Source of the DNA: Nemertoderma westbladi
Lineage: Eukaryota; Xenacoelomorpha; Nemertodermatida; Nemertodermatidae
DNA: 64,000 nucleotides
Direction: 5' to 3'
Assembly (NCBI GenBank): GCA_032718475.1
Contig: JAUCBJ010003602.1
Location: forward strand, 62,001-126,000
Within the stretch, counting starts at the first letter, position 1; every line of letters starts with the position of its first letter. This document shows positions 1-15,538 of the stretch, in pieces. A program made the translations under genes and the position numbers. Below the pieces are notes generated by a model. It saw only the letters and a program-made list of their open reading frames with translations, did not search any database and had not been told where the DNA came from.

Positions 1-3662
<3,662 letters not shown>

Positions 3663-4170
3663 AAACCGAATCAACTAACAACCGAGGAACGTCGATATAT
3701 TAATAAATAGACCTTTTTTGCAATTTTTGTTAACGTCTAAATAGCGGTTCTTTGAGTGTTTGTAACTTCGTGGTTTTTAGTGGCAGTTTAGTATCAGTTC
3801 TGTACTCTGTAACCGTGTCCGACACCTGTCTCGTACATTTTTGGTCTGTCTTTGTCTACAACAGTTTTTTTTTGAATTATAAAATGACCAAATCATTCCT
3901 GTGAGACTGATCCCTACTGGTATTTGTAACTAATGGTTGTGGCTAACATTTGTGCTCCTATAGACAAAAAATAATTAGATTTAATACCCTAATTAATTAT
4001 TATAGTTCGTTCATGTTAGAGTAATTATTATTTTAATTTGTAACTTTAAGTGACAGAACATCTATAATATAATATGTTTCACTATTTCTAAAAGTTGAAA
4101 GGACCTCATATGAAGGGTGTGTGTAATAAATAAATAGATTTGTAATTAAATTAATATTTCAATTTTTCAA
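3663..4170 (+). promoter_or_regulatory. BiP 3' UTR with polyadenylation signal, then spacer
   Basis: AATAAA occurs at 3702-3707, about 40 bases after the BiP stop codon, and is the likely polyadenylation signal. It is followed by a T-rich stretch. The rest up to 4170 is AT-rich with no coding sequence seen. Confidence 0.6.
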
Positions 4171-5229
4171 TTGGAAGTGGGAGGGGCGAGAAGATGGAAG
4201 TCCGATTGGAAGTGGGAGGGACGGGAATATTGGAAGTGGGAGGGACGGGAATATTGGAAGTGGGAGGGACGGGAATATTGGAAGTGGGAGGGACGGGAAT
4301 ATTGGAAGTGGGAGGGACGGGAATATTGGAAGTGGGAGGGACGGGAATATTGGAAGTGGGAGGGACGGGAATATTGGAAGTGGGAGGGACGGGAAGATGG
4401 AAGTCCGATTGGAAGTGGGAGGGACGGGAATATTGGAAGTGGGAGGGACGGGAATATTGGAAGTGGGAGGGACGGGAATATTGGAAGTCAGATTGAAAGT
4501 GGGAGGGACGGGAAGATGGAAGTCCGATTGGAAGTGGGAGGGACGGGAATATTGGAAGTGGGAGGGACGGGAATATTGGAAGTGGGAGGGACGGGAATAT
4601 TGGAAGTCACATTGAAAGTGGGAGGGACGGGAAGATGGAAGTCCGATTGGAAGTGGGAGGGACGGGAATATTGGAAGTGGGAGGGACGGGAATATTGGAA
4701 GTGGGAGGGACGGGAATATTGGAAGTCACATTGAAAGTGGGAGGGACGGGAAGATGGAAGTCCGATTGGAAGTGGGAGGGACGGGAATATTGGAAGTGGG
4801 AGGGACGGGAATATTGGAAGTGGGAGGGACGGGAATATTGGAAGTCCGATTGGAAGTGGTAGGGATGGGAAGATGGAAGTCAGATAGGAAGTGGGAGGGA
4901 CGGGAATATTGGAAGTCCGATTGGAAGTGGCAGGGATGGGAAGATGGAAGTCAGATAGGAAGTGGGAGGGACGGGAATATTGGAAGACCGATTGGAAGTG
5001 GCAGGGATGGGAAGATGGAAGTCAGATAGGAAGTGGGAGGGACGGGAATATTGGAAGTCCGATTGGAAGTGGGATGGACGGGAAAATGGAAGTCCGATTG
5101 GAAGTGGGAGGGACGGGAAGATGTAAGTCCGTTTGGAGATGGGATGGATTGGAAGTGGAAGGGACGGGAAGATGTAAGTCCGTTTGGAGATGGGATGGAC
5201 GGGAAGATGGAAGTCAGATTGGAAGTGGA
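4171..5229. repeat. Purine-rich 24-bp minisatellite with 119-bp higher-order period
   Basis: The basic unit is 24 bp (reference copy 4208-4231), with GGGAGGGACGGG at its core. Three or more such units alternate with a longer segment containing GATGGAAGTCCGATTGGAAG. The repeat MEVRLEV frame recurs at 4397, 4516, 4635 and 4754, giving a 119-bp higher-order period. The 3' part (4850-5229) is more diverged. The plus strand is almost all purine, with closely spaced GGG runs. Because 24 is a multiple of 3, open frames of up to 187 codons (VGGTGILE-type) result; they have no support as genes. Confidence 0.93.
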
Positions 5230-7116
5230 CCGGTACACAAAGTAGAGTAGACCCCTATATGACAAATATATTTATATTGGCAAAGTACTACTTTGCAACG
5301 TTGCGGCCTATAAAACGGAACGATGCAAAGTAATCACTAAATTAGTAACAATAAACTTCTAGAACACATCTTGAGTAATCCCCTTTGATAAAAGCCAAAG
5401 TATGCTAAGTGTAAGATTATTTACCCTACAGATGCTACAGTAACTGCAATGAATTGAACGACGTCCGGAAGATAATGTCGTTTACATTGGTGTAGGCCTA
5501 TATAGTAAATATTTTTGGTGATTTTGGCAAGAAATTTTATTGTGATCAATAATCCGTCCGTCTCATGCCCAGCTTACATTGTTGAGGATTTTGTGTAATT
5601 AGCAATACACAGATTCTAACCCGACAAAAGGTTGTATAAATTTCGCACTGTTGCGTTAGACATTAGTGCTTACTCCAACCCAGCGTTATAATGGGAAACA
5701 CTGGCGTTGCAGAGAGAAAAAATAATGCAGGCGCTCTGATAAGGCTGTATGGCCCCTAAGGCGCCTGCAAATAATAAATATAAATGTTAAATTTATTGAA
5801 TTAATTTTTAAAATTTATTTAACTGTACAAAACTTCACTATAGTAGGTTGCTCCCATTGGAATAATAATGAGTAAAAGCTTTCAGGAAAACATCCTGTGG
5901 GAACGAGAATCGTATTTCATATAATGTCAGGAGGATCCGGTGTAAAATCATCAGCCGGATTATTGATGCCAACAACTTTACCAACCAGAATCAGATAAAA
6001 CATTTACTATATACTTCCATACAAGGTATATAATTAGGGGGGTGGGCGGCTGCAAATTTTTGAAACCATTGAAAAGTAATTCGAGAACAAGAAATTAACT
6101 ACTTTTTGTTATTATTTCGCGTGACACTTGCCCTTATTCAATACTGTCAATACTACAGGCCAAGCAACCGGAAATTTTAATTAAATTAAATTTATTTAAA
6201 TTACTAGCTAACTTGAGTTTCTGTGAAAACTATAAAAACTTATTTATTCAAATATTTGTTCCTACAAGACTAATCCATGCAGTTTATATATTCTAGAACG
6301 TAAGCTTATGTCAAATTTTGGCTTTAGAGCTAATTAATTTTGCGGATTAAACAGTCGGACAAAACCTTTTCGTAAGAAATAGTTTAATACTTGAAAAGAA
6401 ACTTACAATAATTGTTATACAAATAATTACCTGTTAGCCAATTAAAAGGCAAAAATCCAACACTAGCTAATGTAATATTTCCATAACATTAGCTTATGTT
6501 ATTTGGCATTACAAAATCATTAAATTTTTATCAAATGCTTCATTTTCATAATAACATGAAATTCCCTGTGTGTTTACTATGTAATTTTGACAACTTTGGA
6601 ATTTTGGCTGCATTGCCTATAGTAAAGAACACCTTCCCTTATTTTATTTAAGAACTAAAATATAACTTTAACCTTAATATAATAACTTTCTTAACTTATT
6701 TCCTACAGCAGCCGTTAAAATTTCATAAACAGCACTACGGGAACCTAACAAGAACCGCAACCGGTTATATTTCTAGTTTTTTTCTTTTTTTTAAGTATCA
6801 TCTGCGGATATCATATTATCATATTATATATGCGGATATCACTTTAAAATAAAAAATCCGACCAGGCCAACAGTATGCGTGTCGAATTCCCATCACCACC
6901 ATATCAAATTTAGTAGCATTTATTATTGAAATTCGAAAACTAATCGAAGGATGTTTGGGGGGTCTGTTAGTTAAATAAAAGTTGTTATATTAATGGCTAT
7001 GGTATTGGTGTGTCCCGTACTAAAGTTTTTTTTTAATGTATTAAAATATCTTGTTAATTTGGAATTTTCATAGACTATAAGGCGATAGGCCCCCAACTAT
7101 TCCGTTTGTACTAAGA
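5230..7116. other. Intergenic spacer upstream of the TMBIM-like gene
   Basis: AT-rich sequence without a recognisable gene. A possible hairpin has arms GCAGGCGC (5727-5734) and GCGCCTGC (5761-5768) flanking a 26-nt loop. The promoter and 5' UTR of the gene at 7117 should lie here, but I see no convincing core promoter. Confidence 0.5.
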
Positions 7117-8055
7117 ATGGCGGTTTCCCCAGACGCCCAGAATAGAGAATCTCCTGGAACTGTTGCTAATTCGCTTTACCCAAAGGATAATTACGCCTCT
7201 GTAAGTCAAACGAGCGTCTATTACCCTGCCACAAATGTGGCGGGTTACCCAACTGGATACCCAACCATGAATGCGATGGGTTACCCACCTTCACCGCATA
7301 TGGGTTACCCACCCTCACCTCCTATGGGTCCTCCAGACAGAAATCCGATGGGTCCCCCAGACACACACTCGGCGAGCAACTCATTCGAAGACTTTACAAT
7401 TCTCAGCGGATTCTTTCGACGAGTCTATGGAATCCTCTTCTTAGAATTTCTGGTTGTCAGTCTCATTGTTTTTGCCTTTTTCTACGACGTCGAACTAGAA
7501 ACGTTTATAGTGAGTTATCCAGCATTAATGGTGGTTGCAATAATTATTTATATTGTACTGGTTGAAATGACATTTATGTGCTCCTTGGGGCGATATAGAG
7601 CGTACTTTCTTATCGATAGGATAGTCCTGGTTATCCTGGCGCTAATTTTAGGATTTTCATTGGGTTTCGTCTGCCCCTGGGCCAAGGAAGGTGTGTTAAT
7701 TACGCCTGTTACCGTCGCCGTTACCACCTTCTCAATATTGATATTCGCTTTTCAAACCAAAATCAAATTGTCGGGGATCGGGCCTTTCATACTCGTTGGA
7801 TTTATCATACTGATTCAATTTGCAATATTTGTAATATTTTTCGGAGTGGATAAGTTATACATGATCGCCTACGGATGCATCGCCGCCTTTATCTATTGTA
7901 TTTATCTAGTTCTCGATACACAACTCATGGTGTTGGGCAGCCACCCAATCACAGTGAAACCGGATGACTACTTGAGCGCATCCATAAACCTTAACGTTGA
8001 TATATTTGCCGTTTTGTTCTACTACGTATTTGAAAAATGTGCACGTTCCAAATGA
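7117..8055 (+). CDS. Lifeguard/GRINA-type TMBIM (Bax inhibitor-1 superfamily) membrane protein
   Basis: The 312-residue protein has a cytosolic N-terminus (about 1-88) rich in Gly, Tyr, Pro and Met, with imperfect repeats such as MGYPPSPHMGYPPSP and MGPPDRNP, as in the GRINA/LFG1 branch. It is followed by about seven hydrophobic helices (about 105-305). Family landmarks are FFRRVYGILFLEF before helix 1, FAFQTKIKLSG between helices, IYCIYLVLDTQLMV and the closing LNVDIFAVLFYYVF. Relatives are ER/Golgi/endolysosomal calcium-leak and anti-apoptotic proteins. Its length matches the family. The start has a good context (A at -3, G at +4). There are no introns, which fits either a retrocopy or a naturally intronless member; the frame is intact. 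The C-terminus ends shortly after the last helix. Confidence 0.9.
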   Translation: MAVSPDAQNRESPGTVANSLYPKDNYASVSQTSVYYPATNVAGYPTGYPTMNAMGYPPSPHMGYPPSPPMGPPDRNPMGPPDTHSASNSFEDFTILSGFFRRVYGILFLEFLVVSLIVFAFFYDVELETFIVSYPALMVVAIIIYIVLVEMTFMCSLGRYRAYFLIDRIVLVILALILGFSLGFVCPWAKEGVLITPVTVAVTTFSILIFAFQTKIKLSGIGPFILVGFIILIQFAIFVIFFGVDKLYMIAYGCIAAFIYCIYLVLDTQLMVLGSHPITVKPDDYLSASINLNVDIFAVLFYYVFEKCARSK

Positions 8056-9942
8056 TGTAGGCCTGCTTACTTCACTACACTGTACCAGTACGAAGTGCTG
8101 GTACAACAACTATAATGTGCACTGAAGTGCGCTAACATATCTCTATTTTGCGAGAGTATATTTGGGTAACTGTTTGGATATAAAGTACCTCATATTAATA
8201 CTTTATTATTATTATTATATTAAAAAATGTATATGTTAATATATTTGTTTTTGAGCGAAAGTGAAGTCAGCTCACCAAGACGAGTATTACAAATACAGAG
8301 AAGAATTTCATAGTTTGATAATTCCGCTATAATATGAAATTATTAAAAAATTACAATCTACCATGATAATTATTGTTCCGCTACCTAGTTCATGTAACAA
8401 AAAGAGACTTTGAAGACTTCAAAAAATTAAATCGAAATATTACAAACTAAACTGTTTGGATGGCCTATTTATTTACTCATTATAAAGCCTATCTATATGC
8501 TTATTGATTCCAATATATTGAGATCTTCACACATACATACATACTGTACATATTCATTATATTTATTCTAGTCGAAGATAATCACTTATAAATGTTCAAT
8601 AATTAATTTATAATCTATTAATTTAATATAACGCACTAATTTTATTGGTCACTAAAACAGTTGCCTTTTCCATTAAACTTAAATGGTTTTTCCACTAAAT
8701 TTTTGCCACTAAAATATATACATTGGTCCTCTAAAATATTTTAATCATCACTAAAATGTATTATTTATTACCCAAAATACGACTGTAACCTATTCTTTTG
8801 CATTTCGTTTATTGTTTCAGTTAGAATAACGTGCCATTGTAACCTGCTCTTTTCCTTTTCTTGGTGATAATTCATAGATATGATTAGTAATTTATAATTA
8901 ATATATTTTAGTGATGGTCAACATTTAGTGGAAACTTAATATTTTAGTGATTTTCCTGTATGAAAATGTGATAAAATGGATAACTTTTATTTTTATTAGG
9001 TAGAAAAATTACTGCCATTAAATTATGTTTAATTGAGTTAAAACTGAAGGAATAACAACTTTGTCACATTTTTAAAGCATTTTTTCACAAATTTTTAAAG
9101 CCTCTCCAAATATTTATATTTAAAATAATATATTGTATAAATACTACCATAACACGCCTTTTTAAGGCCTTTGATTTATGAGGAAGAAATTAAAATACTA
9201 TACCGGTACCGGTTATAAATTATTAACAAATATCAGCAACTAAGATGATCTACGATTAATTATTTAGGTGTTCTTTACGTGTTCTAATACTACTGTCGAC
9301 ATGCTGCATTGCAGCTGCATTATATAAATATATAGAATAAGAATGATATGTCAGCTTGTCATAGATTATATGAATTTCAGAGGCGTCTCAAGAAAGTTAT
9401 GGGGTGTCCACCAAGTATATTATTCTCTCCATGAGGCTGGGCCGCCATAGCACATGGCAGGTGCCTCCCGTGCATTGGTTGACCCTCACCGTGACTTCTC
9501 ACACCACTTATTGTACTCAAATATACATAAATAAGTCATTGTGTACATAAATATATGGACATATATGTTTATATGGACAGGGGCTATCTCAACACTTCAC
9601 TTCCCAGCATGACCTACTAAAGACATCTTTAGGTCATGTTCCCAGTAACTAAAATGAGGTAAGTTCACCACTTCCATAAACCACAACCCACATCAATTAA
9701 ATAGGAGTTGTTGACGTATGGTGCCAAATCCGTCAACTTTATCCAGGTTAGCTAAATATTAATCGGCCTTGGTGGGGTCCATGGAGGCCTCTAAACATTG
9801 ACATAAATATTGATAATATTGTCAAATTAAATATAAATTAGCCAAGTTTTGAATATGAGATAATACTTATTACATTTCGTTATACATCATACAGTACTAC
9901 ACACCAATTTATGTGTTAAGTAAGTAACCATTTGAAAATAAC
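8056..9942. other. Intergenic spacer between the TMBIM-like and acyl-CoA synthetase loci
   Basis: Strongly AT-rich. Apart from the stem-loop noted separately, no open frame, RNA gene or repeat with clear boundaries was seen. A slightly less AT-rich patch at about 9390-9510 was not identified. Confidence 0.5.
8081..8105 (+). promoter_or_regulatory. Perfect 8-bp stem-loop in the presumed 3' UTR
   Basis: TGTACCAG (8081-8088) and CTGGTACA (8098-8105) form a perfect inverted repeat around a 9-nt loop, 25 bases after the stop codon of the TMBIM-like gene. It could be an RNA hairpin; no function can be assigned. An ATTAAA polyadenylation variant occurs near 8219. Confidence 0.35.
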
Positions 9943-11679
9943 ATGATTAATATAACAAAAGTTCGACCTATAATTCCTACATTGCGGAGCTATTCCACTA
10001 ACACCGAAGTTCCCTTTTTCCGCAAGGAAATTCCATTGAAGTTGAGTTACCTCCATCGTCCGAGTACTAAACCGTTTCTGCGTGAAACTCTGGGAAGTCT
10101 CCTCCAAAATCGTGCTGTACAATCCCGCGATGAGGTGGCATTTGTGTTCGACGACAAAGATGAATCAATAACCTACGGTGAAGTCTTCGAGGAAGCCGAG
10201 AAGTTAGCAAGTGGATTCGTAGAGTTGGGTTTAAAACGCGGAGATCGGATAGGAATCTATGGAGTAAACTCCCGCCAGTGGATGGTCGGCACCTACGCCG
10301 CTGCACGGGCCGGTCTGGTTACGGTTAACGTGAATCCCGCCTTACACTCCCTTGGAAATACGGCAGACACTCAGCAAGGTTGGAGTCAGTGCCCTGTTGG
10401 CAGACTCAGGGATCCGACACATCAAGTACTACGACTTGCTATGCATGGTCCTTCCCGAATTGTCCAGCTCGAAACCTGGAAAATACCGAGTCTTCGACAC
10501 GTTATATTTATGGACGAAATATCTCGCGCTGGTTGCCATACCTACGAAGGGATTAAATCTATTGGTGGCTCGACATCACGTGATGAAGTTCTTAAGCTGC
10601 AAAAAGTTATTGAACCAGACGATGTTCTAGTGATTCTCTTTAGTTCTGGTACAACCGGTAACCCAAAAGCGATTCCAGCTTCTCATCATAGTTATATTGA
10701 ATCCGCGGTGAATTGCGCAAACGCGATGGGCCATTGACACTCTATTTCATGTCCAGTTCAGTTTTTCCACGTTTCAGCTTACATCGGCGCGATTGTCTGT
10801 CCTGTGTTAAGTGCTTGGAAGATTGTCGTACCATCACGGCTGTTTGAGGCTGAGAAAACCTTAGAAAGCATAGAAAAGCACAAGTGCACTATGATAGGAG
10901 CAATTCCTTCTATGTTAGTAGATATCATGAAAATATATAAAAACTACGATTTGACATCCCTGAAGAGTTGTTTCATTGGAGGTATGCCCATTGCTGAGAA
11001 ATTTTTTACTGATGTCGCTGATAAATTAGAATTAACATCGCCTCTCCGGGCTTATGGCATGACGGAAATCGGAGTTGCGGTCACTGGTGATTGGCGAGAT
11101 TCTAAGACAATGCTGCTTCATAATGACGGTTATCTTTTGGAAGGATTGGAAGTTAAATTAATCGGTAAGAGCGGGGAAACTGTACCAGTAAACACTCTCG
11201 GTGAGCTCTGCTTTAGAGGACATTCAGTGTTTGCAGGTTACTGGGAGAATGAAGAGAAGACGAGAGAATCGATGGAATCCAATGGATGGTTTAAAACCGG
11301 GGACTTGGGGACAATGGATGAAAACGGCTACGTGAACATCGTAAGTCGAGTAAAAGATCTAATTATAAGGGGAGGGGATAATGTGTTTGCGATTGATATT
11401 GAGGATGTTCTACTAAATCACCCAGGGATTAAATACGTCAGCGTATTCGGCGTACCGGACCAGCGACTGGGAGAGAAGGTTGCCGTTGCGGTTCAACTTA
11501 AAGAAGAAGTTTCGATGAGTGAAGACGAAGTTAAGGATTACGTGAAAGAGAGGATGGCTCGCTACAAAGTTCCAGAATACGTGAGATTTGTGGATGACTT
11601 TCCTTTTAATACTATAGGTAAAGTGAAGAAATTTATGTTGCAGGATGACTTTATTAAGCACTTTAACATTCATCCATAA
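9943..11679 (+). pseudogene. ACSF2-like mitochondrial medium-chain acyl-CoA synthetase, frame-disrupted
   Basis: This is a member of the ANL adenylate-forming superfamily, which activates fatty acids to acyl-CoA via an acyl-AMP. The start at 9943 gives a basic, Ser/Thr-containing N-terminus (about 20 residues, RSYSTN) typical of a mitochondrial presequence. Motifs in order are the ATP-binding loop SSGTTGNPKA (about 10645-10675), RAYGMTEIG (about 11048), WFKTGDLGTMDENGY with SRVKDLIIRGG (about 11287-11376), and the C-terminal NTIGKVKK lysine motif (about 11610). The frame is not continuous. Homology leaves the frame near 10350, continues one frame over (EIRQTLSKVGVSALLADSG) and returns near 10480. 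A TGA follows at 10735-10737, with FFHVSAYIGAIVCPVL resuming in the original frame from about 10770. There are no introns. It is either a decaying processed copy or a real gene with several sequencing indels; the intact catalytic motifs make either plausible. Confidence 0.82.
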
Positions 11680-12148
11680 ATGGACTCACTACCAACATGA
11701 TATGTTCTACAGTATTTTAGATAATTTGTTTTAAACTGTCAGCGTTGCATTTTAGTTTGTGAGAAATGCTCACCACGCATTATAAGTTGGAATGAAAACA
11801 AAAACTATCAAATAATCAGTTTTTCGTTTAAAATGATATATTGATGATCGTATTACTAACTCTTGTTTCATATTATCTGCACGTATATTTTTAGGTAATA
11901 ATTATTGATTACGAAATTAAAACATTATTGGATTGTACCGGTACATGTAAACAGTACATACGTAGTCCTATGTATACTGCTCCTTATTTCTTATTTATTA
12001 TATAGAGTTTACAGTTGTAGGCCTATGTAAGTAGAAATTAGTGTCTATGAGAATAGAAAATATTTTATAGTATTAAATTTATTATAATGTGTACATTAGT
12101 ATTTCCAGATAACGTAAAAAGTAAATTACATGCACTAAAACTATAAAT
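11680..12148. other. Spacer after the acyl-CoA synthetase locus
   Basis: AT-rich, with several ATTAAA/AATAAA-like words that could serve as polyadenylation signals. No gene was recognised. Confidence 0.45.
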
Positions 12149-12950
12149 TATTTATTTAAAAAAGAGTTTAAAAACTTGCCCATTGATAAAGCGTCTGTTA
12201 AAGCGTCTTTGTGCAGTCTGTTAAGTGATACAGCTCTGCCGTATTCCCGCAAAAACTGCAGAGGCAACTTGAAGATGGGAGATGAAAACCTTTGAGACAT
12301 AAAAGATGGTGAAAACCGTGGCAGCTGTAGCGAGTCACAATGTGGCGTTTTGGTTGCAAGCAATCCACCCAGCTCCTGTCTGTGAAGGCAATGGAAGACC
12401 AGAATTCAGGAATTATTTCCGCATATATTAAGTCCAATGTAACTTTGTACAACTGGAAAGCGTCTGTATAATCGAGTCTGAGCTGAGATTGCAATGAGAC
12501 ACGAATCGGTTGAGTGAAATCGGTTCAAACGTTGATCTTCCGCACATAAACCCATATTTTTCATTTGGAATATGTGAATCTAAGTATTTTCGTAATCTTC
12601 TTCCGACGAGGCCAGTGAGAATGGGTTAAACAACAGTGCGATGCCTCTGTAATTGTCTGCTTCTTCTCGGCTGCCTTTACCTTTATATAGTACCTTAATC
12701 AAACTTTCCTCCAAGATTTAATTCCACTACCGGCGTTGAAACAATTAATGTTGAAGAAGGTTGTCCATAAGATTAGGGTAATCGGGAGAGCGGCTTTAAG
12801 TATTTCGTAAGGCAACCATTATTCGGGTCCTCCACATTTACCATTACCATACTGTTTCGCAACTTCTTCTTCCGTGAAGTTGTCATTTCACAAAGAATAA
12901 TAAATCGCTTTATCAATGGGCAAGTTTTTAAACTCTTTTTTAAATAAATA
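12149..12950. mobile_element. 802-bp segment bounded by perfect 45-bp inverted repeats
   Basis: 12149-12193 is the exact reverse complement of 12906-12950 (45 of 45 bases by eye), so the segment has the form of a non-autonomous terminal-inverted-repeat element. No unambiguous target-site duplication could be read from the AT-rich flanks. The interior is mostly reverse-transcriptase remnant on the minus strand (separate entry), which is unusual cargo for such an element. Confidence 0.7.
12198..12905 (-). pseudogene. Decayed non-LTR retrotransposon reverse-transcriptase fragment
   Basis: Read on the minus strand from about 12900 down, the conceptual translation contains NGKCGGPE, then LPYEILKAALP, and then, after stops and shifts, KGSREEADNYRGIALL (around 12710-12630). 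This is the RT fingerprint of LINE-type elements (the K-G-S-R-E-x-x-x-N-Y-R-G-I-x-L-L motif). Further down, 12494-12198 encodes a cysteine/histidine-containing tail (CLCSFCGNTAELYHLTDC) resembling the CxC...H...C segment found near the end of many LINE ORFs. Much of the RT palm is missing between the two parts, and stops occur throughout. It is not functional. Confidence 0.7.
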
Positions 12951-13149
12951 TTTTATAACTCTTAAACATATTAAATTAAATTAATATTTTGTGCTTTTAC
13001 TGTAACATATGCCTCCACTTGGCTTGATTATTATTATTATATAAGTGTTGTTCAACATGTTGGTCAAGTATAAGACTTATTTTGATAAACTCGTGTTCTC
13101 TTCATCAGGTCATCATCATCAGAATGTACAATCCTTGAATGTACTAGTA
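12951..13149. other. Short AT-rich spacer
   Basis: No feature was recognised between the inverted-repeat segment and the next RT remnant, apart from a short ATT-rich run near 13028. Confidence 0.4.
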
Positions 13150-13650
13150 ATCACGTAGGAGTCTTCTGAGATCTAGGATATTGGATTCGGAGATCTGCTG
13201 AAGATCGAAGATCCCCAAATACGAGATTCGGTTACCACTTGAAATCAAAACTTTTCTGAAGGTAAATTTATTCCGGGCAGCATTAGAGTCTGTGGTGTTA
13301 TACGGCAGTCTATGTTGGGCTCTTACTGCATAAGACACCGATCCCTTGGTGGTAGGCCTACATACACAGATGCTGCGCAGTGCATGGGTCATGCGGAATA
13401 TGACAAAATGCTTACTTGACAAACCAGAGACTTGTATACAATCTCATCAGTATCCTCTTATTGCCAAAACGAATCAATTCGCATTAGTTTATTTTCCGGC
13501 TTTGGTGAACTGATAAGCTTGTGCGTGAACGATACTGCAGTCCGGTTGTGGGAGGAACCGTGAGGCCTATTCAGTTGTTGACATTCCTGAAAGTCTGTTA
13601 ATAGAAACTGGTCTTTCACGCGATGAATTGGGGATTAAACACTGCTGATT
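13150..13650 (+). pseudogene. Second non-LTR retrotransposon RT C-terminal remnant
   Basis: The plus-strand translation around 13221-13425 gives YEIRLPLEIKTFLKVNLFRA, then ALESVVLYGSLCWALT and, after a stop, GLHTQMLRSAWVMRNMT. This is the conserved end of LINE reverse transcriptases (the VLLYGSExWTLT motif followed by RMLR). Weaker similarity with stop codons continues to about 13650. It is degraded and opposite in orientation to the remnant at 12198-12905. Confidence 0.65.
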
Positions 13651-15538
13651 GTTAATTGTGTAGGTGTTGCGTTGCAAAGGATGTCAGAAATACATCCTGG
13701 TTGTGAATGGGTCAAAGGCAGCCAGCAAGCAATCTTGGTGGTATGGGTCGATATAATATGTACGTGGGGCGAGCCATGAAGTCTAGGTGAGCCTTTGGAT
13801 AGCGGCATAATTATTAGTTCACTAATAACTCGGTCAATCATTGACGAAATCGAATCAAACTTGGTACACATGAAGTCTATTAAAACCTTCAAAAGTTTAA
13901 AGATTATACAAACAAGCAGACTTTTATAGTTCATCTGTTGGCCGCTAGAATCTATTGCAATAAACCTAGAAGAAGTAGCTATAATTATAGAACCAACCTT
14001 CAGATTCATCTGAATTCTACCACTACTTTGTGCTGCGCGAAATCCCCACGTATGTGTTTATATGATTGATAGCAGTTCAAAATGTAGTTAATTAAGTATA
14101 AATACTCTATATCTAAAGCAGAAAATTTTCAATAAACTCTCACAATGAGTCACTAAGCGATACGTTTGCATCTACACGTCACAGACATCAGACCACAACT
14201 TGACCCGAAAATGTCCGAGCTGTCGTCCTCCACATTTAACCTTGGCAAAGTTCGACGCCTTCCCATCACTTCTTTGCCATATTTGCGCACCCCGCCGTTA
14301 ACAAACTAATTCTGGACAGTGCCAACTGACAATACAATACAACACAGTTCACCCATTGTGTGTCATACGAAGCCACTTATGATAATATTGCACGCGGGTA
14401 AATAGACTTTAACTTTAGTTCAACCCAGGCCTAAAGCCCTACTTCAGTAATAATTATTAGTTGTAAACGTATCTGCGAAACCGTATCGCAGTTGACAATT
14501 GGCTGTTCTACGTTCAGTGTGCTTGGATATTCATTCTGTCAAATATAATCTAACTGCCTATTTCTCCACTGAAAGAATTTAATTTAATTTATTTTCATTT
14601 CAATCAATAATTATATTATTATGATTTGTTTATTCGCTTTAAACAGCTACTTTACTTAGACGTACACAGAACCGGAAGTTATACGAACCGTTAACATATT
14701 TGTTATGATTATTTCATGATATAACAATAGCATAAAACATGTAACAACATTAATATTAATGGTTTAATTAATAATAACATTATGTATTATTTAAGCACAA
14801 TTTCATCAAACCCGTAACAATATATGTAAACTTACATTTTAGTAGGACTAGGACATTATTAAAATATTATGCCAAGAAGTGTCTTTTTTGGGAAATATTA
14901 CTTACTGTGTCATATTTAAATATTATTTTTAAATAAATTGTAATAAAATATTATTTATTACTGTACTAATGTAATTTAGGGGCCTGTCGCGTCTTTGCCA
15001 TATCCCAAAAAAATTACCCTCCTGAAGAAATATAAGGACTATTTTGTATAAAAAAAAAGACACACAGACATAACAATACTAATTTATTCATTGCTACCGA
15101 CATATGATGTAGTAAATTTAAGATATGTGGCCACGTCATGTAGTCTACAAAATGTATTGTGGTTTGTCCGAAATTTAATTACAGACAATATAATACTATA
15201 TCACTACTAAAAGTACAATATATTTGGTGTTTGAGTAGAGTGATATTGTAGTGTAGCACTGTAGGTGTTAGATGTTAAGTGATATAATTTTATTTGATAC
15301 ATACATAGAGTAGGCCTAATACTAACAATTATTTAATAGATATGGGTGCCTGCGCAGTTACAACTTAACTTGGGCTTTATTGTAAAAGCAAGAGGAATTA
15401 ATAATTACTATTTACTAACCTAAATACAGATACGACGTCTAGGTCTACCTAGGTTTACAACTTTTACGGTTTATAATAATTGAGAGAATCAAACACCTTG
15501 GCAACACAACGATTAAACCAACTCTCTTCTCTACAACA
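13651..15538. other. Spacer upstream of the MPRIP-like gene
   Basis: AT-rich and mostly featureless. A less AT-rich patch at about 14180-14310 has short open frames on both strands (33 codons on plus from about 14211) that I could not match to any family. The promoter and 5' UTR of the gene starting at 15539 are expected at the 3' end, but no clear core element was seen. Confidence 0.45.

Noticed and set aside
4171-5265. Open frames of up to 187 codons in the 24-bp purine-rich repeat
   Set aside because: Repeat period divisible by three; several overlapping frames on both strands; no homology.
9600-9660. TGACCT...AGGTCA half-sites as a nuclear-receptor element
   Set aside because: A single loose inverted pair with wide spacing in AT-rich intergenic DNA; too weak to call.
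13635-14009. 124-codon minus-strand frame
   Set aside because: It overlaps the plus-strand LINE remnant at its start, has no recognisable domain and has no codon pattern supporting a gene.
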